A DNA stretch of 64,000 nt, from contig OY848930.1 of the NCBI GenBank assembly GCA_963693285.1, positions 4,836,001-4,900,000 of the forward strand, in the 5' to 3' direction. Origin of the DNA: Xestospongia muta. Lineage: Eukaryota > Porifera > Demospongiae > Haplosclerida > Petrosiidae. Each line of letters opens with the position of its first letter. Position 1 is the stretch's first letter. The position numbers and the translations under genes were made by a program. Below, in pieces: positions 49,195 through 64,000 of this stretch. The notes under the pieces were generated by a model that was not told where the DNA came from, ran no database searches, and worked only from the letters and a program-made list of their open reading frames with translations.

Positions 49195-52100
49195 CTAAAG
49201 TTGATGACGTGTTTGCAATAATTGTCTTATTGTGTCTAGTCCATCAAATTTTATTGTAATAAATCCAATGATTTCATCATTATTAGTAACACTGTGAACT
49301 ACAGGAGAAGTTGAATCAATTTACTTACAATTAACAACTTACCATCTTCATCTAATAAAGCATCTTCACCACCATCTTGAACAATCTATAAATGTAATTT
49401 TTCAGTTACTGAATAGATATGTAGCAATAAGTCCAGACAAATGACTATATACAATCTATGAAAAGCAATTGTAATAACTGAGGCAGAACAAACACATCTA
49501 CCATACATATACTAGCTGTAGTATACCTCTTATGTCTCTTTGCACTTAGTACAGGTGATTGCTGTGAAAGAACCAGCTGTCACCTCATTCAGTGCATGAT
49601 TGACATACAAGTAGTAAACACACTTCTTTGATGTACATCTTTTTGATGCATCAAAGAAGAGGGTCTGTATATCATATAGTTAACTGATGTATTAATATTT
49701 TTTGAATTATGAAAAGCTAGCCTCCTGAGGAGGCCAACAAAAAATTAATATAGACTCATCATTTGTCCTCCCCCACGGAAATCTTTAGTAAAAGGCGAAA
49801 GATTTATACGATCTGAGGGAAGACCAGAGTTGATCTGAACAGGAATGTTTGTGAATTATATAGCTCTTGATGTCTCTAGGAACTTGTGGGGCACTGAGAT
49901 TATAACCATATTCATAATTGACCACAAACGGGTGTTATATTGACAGTGTTGTTGCTATGGTTTCTTGCAACAATAGCTATTATTATTATTATTATTACCT
50001 CTCTAAGATTGATATTTGTTAGTCCTAACTCCACACACTCCACATTATCTGTATCTCCTTCAGGATCACTCACTATAGTCACTGGAATACTAAAAGATAC
50101 AAAATATAGTCCATTTATCATTGATGCATTCATTAATCCTCACTAGTTCATACATCCAACATTAATACGTTCATTCATTCAAACTTACCATTGCTCAGTA
50201 TCATGGTTGTCTTGTAACAAAGCTCTTAGCAGCTCCATTGTGTTTGAATGTAGATGAGAATGGATATAAAAATCTACAATACACGTGGTATATTACTAGC
50301 TAGCAACATTAACAATAATGGAGTGTATTCACCTTTCTTGAAGTTAAAGACAATAGGCTGACCAGGAGTAGCTTTTGGCAATGATAAAGGTGTTTCCAGC
50401 TCACTACTATCGTAATCTAAGAACTGATATTCTATAAATATTTGAGTAACCGATTCATCTCTAGCTAAACTACTGTCCTCCTCGACAGTAAATGAAACAA
50501 TGGTCAGAGAGAAATTAATCTAAGAGAAATGGAATAAAATATGGTATCAGGCTTCTTATCTCACCTCTATCTCTTTCTCTGATGGTAAAGTTTTGTTCAC
50601 TAGTATCTTGTGGTCACTTTTTTGATCAACATGTTGTTCCTCATCTTCAGACATTAAGTCTAAAGAGTCTCCTAAACTATCTTCGTCTGTGTCCTCTTGA
50701 GGTCGGAGAATCACTGAGGGTTTATTTGGTGAGGGAGAGGGTGAGGGAAAGGGAGAAGAAGGTAGAGGTCCTGAAAGAGACTCATAGTGACATCAGATAA
50801 ACTATAGTTATCTTATCTACCTTCAGATTGTAAAGTATCTTCAAACATTGTGTCTTCAGACAATTCAGTCAAATCTTCTTCTACCTCTTCTTCACTAAGT
50901 TCAGAATCTTGGTGTTCAGGACGTGAACTTTCCTCTCCAATGGTTGCTATGGAAACCATACGAGGATCCGGAAGAGGACCTGCTACATCAGTTAATGAAG
51001 TATCCTTCATTTTGCCAACAAATGACGAAGGAAGAGGACCAACATTAGCTGTACCATTTTCCTCATTGTCACTTTGAATGTCTTCTTTGCTTTCTTTCGC
51101 ACTTACAGTACTGGTAACAGATGGTATAGGAAATATTCCTGTTGTGCTGACTGGAATAGGAGTACTAGTGTCTTGTGGGGGACTACTTTGTAATGGACTT
51201 TCTGGTTGTTTTAAGTGAGTCATGTGATGAGGAGTTTCTTGCGGAGGACTACTTTGTAATGGACCTGCTGGTTTTGTAGTAATGTGATGAGGAATGTCTC
51301 GATTTTGTAATAGAGGTGCTGGTTGTTTTAAGTGAGTAGTACTAGCATCAACCATGGTAGTTCGTAGTTCTACTCTTTGGGTGCTATAAGCTAGCTCTTT
51401 CAATTGAGACTCTAATTTCTAAATAAAGAATCAAAAGTCATCAAATTCTAAAGCATAGCTAATAATGATGTAAAAACTGGTTAATAACTCAGCCCACAAC
51501 AGTATTGTGGTGTATCTAGTTAGATAACTGACATATACCTTAATTCTTGTTGATTTCATCTCTAGTAGCTGTGTTTTTTCATGTAATTTCATCTCATAAT
51601 CTTCTTTCATTCCATTTATTTCACTTCTTGTCATTTCTAATTCTTTCTTACAGTCACGAGATATAGCACTTTGAAGGGACAGCAGTTTCTTTGTCTTGTC
51701 CAGTTCACTTGTTGTCTCAGCATAAGCTAAACGAAGATCTTCTACTTCCTGACTCGAATCTTCTGTGATAGTGTGTGTGTGTGTCAATAAATGAGTAAAG
51801 AAGCAGACAGACTAACCTATGACAGTAGGTCTTTCAATGGTTGTCATATTTGTAGGTGGTAATAAATGACCATTTTCTTTCTTAGACTAGTACAACAATT
51901 TAATTGTTGAAAGCATTAGTTGCAAAAACTTACTTTTAGAAAACTGAGAGCCTCTTCAATTTCTGTCCAATCTATTTGCTGCGATCCCTGTAGAGAATCG
52001 TATTAATGTATCTCATTAAGAGACATTTGTACCTTTTCATTTTGGCCCAATTTTTGAAGCAAGTGTTTGTGATCATTTTGCAGTTTTGTGTGATGACCTT

Positions 52101-53108
52101 TGACCTCTGATAGTTCATTATTTAACCTCTTGCTGACCTCTTAACGAGAAGGACACACAATGAGATTACAATGTTTAGGTTCCAATCACCTCTTTCTTTG
52201 GCCAGTTTTTCTACGACATCTTGTGTCTCTTTCATTTCATTCGCAAGCTTTCTTTCAAGTTCTTTTACTCTCTCTTCGAGTGCTCTTCTCTGACTTGAAA
52301 ATTCAGGACTACTCACTGAAACTAGAGCACTGCAATAAAAAGAAAATATCACATTTTAAAGCTCATATCTTCTAACAGCAATTAATATACCTCTTCATCA
52401 ACCTATCATTGCTTTGTTTCAAAATGTCTTTTTCTGCTTTCAAGTCAGCTAACATTTCTTGTAACTAATAAAACAATATACACAAAGTGTAATATCATTG
52501 TGTAATATATAAAATACATGTAAATGTACATGTACACTTTATTATGATATGAAATGATTTACTTCAGATATCGATTTTTGTTGAACAGAGCTAGTCTGAT
52601 GTTGACTATGGAGCTCTCTGTATCGCTGTTGTTCCTACAATAGCATATATGGTATGTAAATATCATAGCAAGTCCACTGTCTAATTTATTGAAGGTAATA
52701 GTACCTGATCTAATTGAGTGTTCAGTTGTGTTACTTCTTCTAATAACTTGTCACGATCACTTTTGAGGGACTGTAAATTCTACAAAGAGAATGTGAAATC
52801 ATTTACTCTTATGTCAACCCTCCCTCCTTCTCTGTTGGTTTATCAGCGACTGTGACTTACATGTTCAAGCGTTGTACACTGTGTCTGTGTAAGTCGTAGT
52901 TCATTTGTTTTCTCACGAACTTGTCTTTGGAGTTTTATCTTCTCCACATCCTCCTCAATATTGATCCTTATTGAATGTACGATACATAAAATTGAAATTA
53001 TTAATTATTAATTGTACTTTTGTGCATTAACAAGTTGTATTTGTAGTTGCTCTTGTAACTTAAGTACTTCATCATCATGAGATAATTTTTGTAGTTTGTT
53101 CTGTGTGT

Positions 53109-53196
<88 letters not shown>

Positions 53197-54418
53197 AGGG
53201 AAGGAGAGAGAGGGAGAGAGAAGAGAGAGAAAGAGAAAGAGTTGAAACTGAGCTAGATACATTTGAACAGTACCTCTTCTTTATATTGATCACATTCAGT
53301 TCTCAATAAACTGATCTCTTGTTTTAAAGACAACACCAATTCTTCTCTAAAACATCCATAATATAAAAAATACAGTAATTGATATCTTTACAATTCTTCA
53401 TTGTCTTTGCGTGCCTCTTCTAATAAACTCTGACCATATCTATCAAAGGTTATAGCGTAATATTCTATTGTCTTCATGATAAAGATTTCTTACCGAACTG
53501 GTCCGGGGGAGACTTGAGAGGTCACATTTTTCCTTAATTAAAAAAGTACATGTACATGTTACGTTAACTATCCATTAACAAACATATCAATACCTTGTGG
53601 TACTAGAGACATCCTCAGTTGATATTGATCGTCGTGGTGATCTTTTAACCACACCCTAGTAATATTACTAGTTATAAACAAGTTATTAATTTGTACATAC
53701 TGTGTTAATCTTTGAGGGTATGTGATCATAAGGGGTGTGTCGCTTTCCACGGGACTCCAATTGCTGCTTCAAAACAGTCACTTTACCTTTTAAGTTTGCA
53801 TTTTGTATCTCCATTTGACGTAGTTTCTCTGAAAGGTCAACCAATTTGTCTTCAACGTCTGAGATATTGTCTCCTCTCTCTCCTCTGATTTTTTTCTCAT
53901 CAGAAGAAAGTCGAAGTAGCTTGGTAGCCATTCTAATAAAAGCACAATACATAATAATATATTATGTAATGAGAACCTTTTCATTTTCTCTTCTTGAGCT
54001 TTAGCATGTTTCTTTAACAACTGTAAAAGAGATCAGAAAAACAATTCATGAAACCTTTAACTAATGTTCAAAGTATATTTATATATATATATATACACAC
54101 ACATATAGGAGAATTAGTCTCAGTCCCAGACTTGTTTAAGGATGGAGTCTGGAACCGAGACTATAGGAGATTAGGAGTGTGTATGAAGTATAGATCTCCT
54201 GTCTGATAATAATGACTATATAATATCTATTGTGTTACCATGTTCTCTTCCACTAGTTCAATATGTTTGTCTTCCAGTTCCACTCTGTCCATTAAAGATA
54301 TTGCACGCTTTGTACGCATATCTATTGATGTTGACATAGTTTGAGTAGCTAAAGAGAAAGGTATGAACTGCCATTAGTACTGTGACATTTATATCTCATA
54401 CCTGCCATTATGAGAGAC
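49195..54418 (-). CDS. RPGRIP1L: RPGRIP1L-like ciliary transition-zone protein without C2 domains
   Basis: Minus-strand gene with more than 20 exons, starting with a 7-nt coding exon (ATG GCA G) at 54412-54418. N-terminal coiled coil: ELVEENMLLKKHAKAQEEKM, RMATKLLRLSSDEKK, KGKVTVLKQQLESRGKRHTP, many heptad-rich exons, then DLRLAYAETTSELDKTKKLL and KLESQLKELAYSTQ, all matching RPGRIP1L in order. One continuous exon (about 50820-51419) goes from KLESQLKELAYS directly into a Pro/acidic linker (SELSEEEVEEDLTELSED); the two central C2 domains are absent. The C-terminal RPGR-interacting C2-like region is kept: INLSLTIVSFTVEEDS, IFIEYQFLDYDSSELETPLS, PVTIVSDPEGDTDNVECVEL, and a last exon NNDEIIGFITIKFDGLD. 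In animals the protein anchors NPHP/MKS modules at the ciliary transition zone. Confidence 0.9.
53102..53195 (-). repeat. (GT)n microsatellite; (AC)n tract at an RPGRIP1L acceptor
   Basis: On the sense strand it reads (CA)n and ends in cacacag immediately before the exon encoding NKLQKLSHDDEV. Confidence 0.93.
54105..54170. mobile_element. 50-bp foldback element with 8-bp direct repeats
   Basis: tagtctcagtcccagac and gtctggaaccgagacta form an imperfect inverted repeat. ATAGGAGA occurs at 54105-54112 and 54163-54170 on either side. It lies in the second RPGRIP1L intron and belongs to the same arm family as the elements near 31940 and 42214. Confidence 0.7.
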
Positions 54419-54510
54419 ACATCTGACTAAAAGCTGGCTCAACTGGTTGTTTGCGTTAGGTATTTAGCTTATAAACCATGTGGGCAGTTCCTTCAGGCGG
54501 TTGTATCTCG

Positions 54511-54524
54511 GTTACTATAGTAAC
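54511..54524. promoter_or_regulatory. Palindromic X-box (RFX binding site) upstream of RPGRIP1L
   Basis: GTTACTATAGTAAC fits the RFX X-box consensus RYYNYY-N(1-3)-RRNRAC at every position and is a perfect palindrome. It lies 93-106 bp upstream of the RPGRIP1L start codon (54418, minus strand) and 133 bp upstream of the divergent ANKRD gene. RFX factors activate ciliary genes in animals. Confidence 0.8.
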
Positions 54525-54656
54525 TTAAATTTCATTGGAGGGTGCGGTTAAGGGTATGTGCATTAATTAGAATGCTATGATTTCGCGGGATCGTGATGCA
54601 AGAGCTTTATAAAAATTCCTGTCATTCACTAGTGCTTAGAGTTTATCCTTTCTGGG

Positions 54657-59031
<4,375 letters not shown>

Positions 59032-59207
59032 TCACATGACAGTCATATGATAATCAGGTTATGTTAATAAGTGAAATGTTTGGCACAACTGTGAATTTTT
59101 ATAGCTAGTATTGACCCAATCTCATTTTTGTGCGATAATCTATCACAAATTTGTAACATTTATAAAAAGGTTGAAATCTTATGTACATTTACATGTCTGT
59201 GTGTTAG

Positions 59208-61518
59208 TTATTGGTCTGGTTTGGTAGTGTTTTGAGCATATAACAGATCCAGTAGAGGAATACCTACAGAATAAATTTGTCACATAACCAGTATTATCAT
59301 GAAGTCCACTTACTTGAACTTGTTTGTGAGATTGGAACAAGAGCATTTTGTACCATGTCTTCATTTGGTACATCTGATTCGGGATCAGATGATATTGATT
59401 CCAATAGACGCTAGAGAGAGGGGGAAGAGAGAGTAAAACGTTTTTTATTGTGAAATCTTACAGCTGTATCAATAACATCATAATCCGGCATCATACCAAC
59501 ATAGTCTGAATTAAGAAACTAATGAAGAGAAGATATAGACAGTTACACAAGTGATCTTTAATAATATAAGTTCTTACCTCTGATAATACAGTAGGATCAA
59601 TACTTAGTTGTCCAGGTATTACCTCGTGTAAAGATGAGATACCTTGTTCTTGATGGTCTATGTGGCTAGTAAGTTGATTAAGACTAAGACTGGAGAGAAA
59701 AAGAAAGACATGGATATAAACAAAATCTAAATATAGTACACACAAATCTTGACAGAATACATACCCATCATCTGGTGGGTCTATATATGGAACCAGTGCA
59801 GGTAGACCTGCTGTGGGAGGGCTCTCTTTCAATTGAACAGATGACAAGGACTGAACAGGGGGAGTAGAAATGGGTGGAGTCTGAGTCGTTGATGTCGATT
59901 TAAAAAGATCTGCCAAGAGCTCATCTCCTGAAAGAGCAACAGTGTCAGGCAATAAAGTGTCATCTAATTGATTTGGAAAGGTAACTAGAGAATAAAAACA
60001 GGTTTGACTTGTTTTATACTACAGTTATTGAAACTGGTCTAACCTGTTGAGGCCAGTGGAGAAGATAGTGGAGAAGGTAGTGTTGAAGATAAAGGTGGCT
60101 ATGATTAGTGGAGAAATTTAATCTAAGTACAAATATATTACTTACTGACTGTACACTGTACAGAGCTGAGGTTGAAGTAGGATCAGAAGATAGTAAAGAT
60201 GTTCTCGGTCTTTTATATCTTGGTGACATCAAGTCATCCTCTCGGTCAGTTAGCATTAATTGCCTATAATAGAGACAATATAGAATGTTAATTGAAATAT
60301 GAGCACATAATTAATGCATTGATTATATTACAGTAAGTACTGTGGTAACACAATACAGCTTGAATTAACTAATGAATATTGCAATTTTTAACCCTTACCC
60401 TCGTTTAGTGGGTAGCTTGCCTTTGTATATGATATGGACAATAAAATGAATTATCTAGAGGTAAATAGTATTAAATGATAATACTAAATTATCTTTATAT
60501 TAATTTCTTACTCTATTTAGTAATTTGTGTTGATGATTGTGTTTTTGTTTAAGTATATTAATCTCTTGCTTCAAGTAATGGTTCTCACTACAGGAAATAT
60601 GATAACTTACATCAAAGATAAACAGATGAATGTATGTATGAATACATTTTATAGATGAACGGTTAAACAGATTGATGTTAAGGTTGAATGACTTAACATT
60701 ATATTTTGTATACTCTACACACTAACCGTTTAAGCTCTTCAAATAAAGATGCAATGTTCTCTTGTCGTCCTTTCATATGATGTATGTCTGTTATCACTTG
60801 AGATAAAAATGGGTTTTTCTCCTCTGTTCCAACACGACTAGACACAGACTGGAAGGAGAGAGAGAGAGAGAGAGAGAGAGATCAAAACAGAGTAACTTTA
60901 CTTACCCTTCGTTGAACAAGATGCAACAATTCTGGGTGTCCACGTCGGAAATTAGCATGCCAAAACTCAACAGAGTCATTCTTGGTTTTCACAAGAGCTC
61001 CCTGATCAGGTTTGGCTACTTTTCGAAATCCATCTAGAAAACAGGACAGGACATGATCTAATACTGAATTAGAAGGTCATTGGGTTCTGGTCAATTGCTT
61101 ATTTAACAATCACTTACATAGATTGAGTTGACGGACAAAACTGGCAAAATTGTTATGCTTAAAATAATGAGGTAGAACTTCTTTTGCAAACCTCGACTCA
61201 TCAACAACAATAAAAGTCTTTCCATTCTAAAGAAAGAAAAAGTGAGTATGTACTATAACAGATATGAGCATAGCAACAGAAAGTCTTCAAGTATGTTAAC
61301 CCACTCATAATATACAGTTTGTCCATTTATATTGTTATCATAATTTAAGCACATGGTAACTGTGACTATAAAGTACGTCAACTTACTTCAGACCATGTCA
61401 CCAAATGATTCATAGCCTTGTCATTGACAAAACTCCATACTTTTGATATGAACAGTGCTACTCCTGATGAGCCTTCTTCTTTTATCTTCACTTCAGAAGT
61501 AGGCAAAGCAACCGCCAT
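59208..61518 (-). CDS. HSF1: Heat shock transcription factor
   Basis: Minus-strand multi-exon gene. The DNA-binding domain is complete: [86 protein letters not shown], with the invariant recognition-helix [13 protein letters not shown] coiled coil follows ([40 protein letters not shown]), then KRG and a regulatory/transactivation region with acidic DREDD and Leu/Asp-rich segments ([11 protein letters not shown]). The last exon ends [18 protein letters not shown] single-HSF lineage would correspond to HSF1/2/4 together, so the symbol is nominal. Trimerises and binds nGAAn repeats upon stress. Divergent with NSUN2 and convergent with the ANKRD gene (176 bp). Confidence 0.94.
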
Positions 61519-61795
61519 ACTACTGTGGCTGTGGGATTTCCCCTTAAAATAAACAAACGTTTGCTCCTGAAGTCAATATTTGACATTTAGATAGTACAAC
61601 AACGTCACTTACTAGCTATTAGAGATACACTGATTGTTCTTTAAAAGTCAGTTACTATTTTTGTTCAGATGTAAAGAGCAGAGATATTCATGAGCAGACA
61701 GAGAGTTTGAAATATTAATTTTCTTGAAAGTGATCGGAAATATCCGATCCACTCATCCAGAATGGCTCCGCCCACCACGTGGTAGTCTAACTGTG
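61519..61795. promoter_or_regulatory. Divergent HSF/NSUN2 upstream region
   Basis: 277 bp. Contains CACGTG (61777-61782), a perfect inverted repeat GATCGGA-aata-TCCGATC (61732-61749) and a minimal head-to-head TTCTTGAA (61721-61728), the two-unit core of a heat shock element. The HSE match is weak on its own. Confidence 0.5.

Positions 61796-64000
<2,205 letters not shown>

Overview
This is a eukaryotic, clearly metazoan, nuclear genome window. It is AT-rich and has many small genes that are densely split by short GT-AG introns (a NEDD8 gene of about 79 codons has five introns). Genes are packed head-to-head and tail-to-tail with gaps of 70-350 bp, and introns are full of microsatellites and minisatellites. 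The animal-specific gene content (Dok-type PH/PTB adaptors, a Rac-like GTPase, RPGRIP1L, ANKRD11/12, SIRT5, HELLS) together with this compactness suggests an early-branching animal, most likely a demosponge such as Amphimedon. The species assignment is inference; nothing here is diagnostic by itself.

Layout. 1-449: 3' end of a Tyr/Pro-rich adaptor-like gene (+). 1441-5113 (-) and 5444-10327 (+): two Dok-like genes in divergent orientation, each PH + IRS-type PTB + phosphotyrosine/SH3-ligand tail. 10586-15320 (-): nucleoporin NUP93. 15658-18912 (-): ADCK5-like UbiB-family kinase, 69 bp from the divergent GMP reductase gene (18982-20630, +). 20781-21419 (+): proteasome beta-2 (PSMB2). 21659-30917: tandem array of intronless genes for a small membrane protein with a bacterial-type PH-like domain: four intact genes, one broken gene and four decayed relics of the partner type, built from a repeated two-gene unit. 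31312-33086 (-): CHMP4/SNF7, divergent from SIRT5 (33321-34953, +). 35141-35806 (-) and 39735-41443 (-): two related atypical Rab-like GTPases with Met at the catalytic Gln position, flanking a Rac-like GTPase (37332-38237, +) and a secreted protein with a Gly-X-Lys repeat (38491-39207, -). 41677-46547 (+): HELLS/LSH chromatin remodeler. 46786-47466 (-): NEDD8; 48084-48745 (-): a tandemly duplicated NEDD8 that has lost its diglycine C-terminus. 49195-54418 (-): RPGRIP1L-like ciliary transition-zone protein without the C2 domains. 54657-59031 (+): ANKRD11/12-like. 59208-61518 (-): heat shock factor. 61796-end (+): NSUN2 tRNA methyltransferase, cut by the window edge.

The genes are mostly unrelated housekeeping functions (nuclear pore, purine salvage, proteasome, ESCRT-III, deacylation, chromatin remodeling, neddylation, cilium, stress response, tRNA modification), so no operon-like logic applies. 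The connecting theme is promoter sharing: six divergent pairs have start codons less than about 350 bp apart. Most interesting: (1) the lineage-specific TM + PH-like array with a variable Cys-rich loop; (2) very long (CT)n tracts, up to about 245 bp, that lie on the sense strand at the 3' ends of introns and act as giant polypyrimidine tracts; (3) a palindromic RFX X-box about 100 bp upstream of the RPGRIP1L start codon; (4) the NEDD8/RPGRIP1L-tail tandem duplication that leaves a NEDD8 copy unable to conjugate; (5) a RPGRIP1L in which the coiled coil passes straight into the acidic linker without C2 domains; (6) foldback elements with 8-bp duplications, one with empty sites visible in paralogous promoters.
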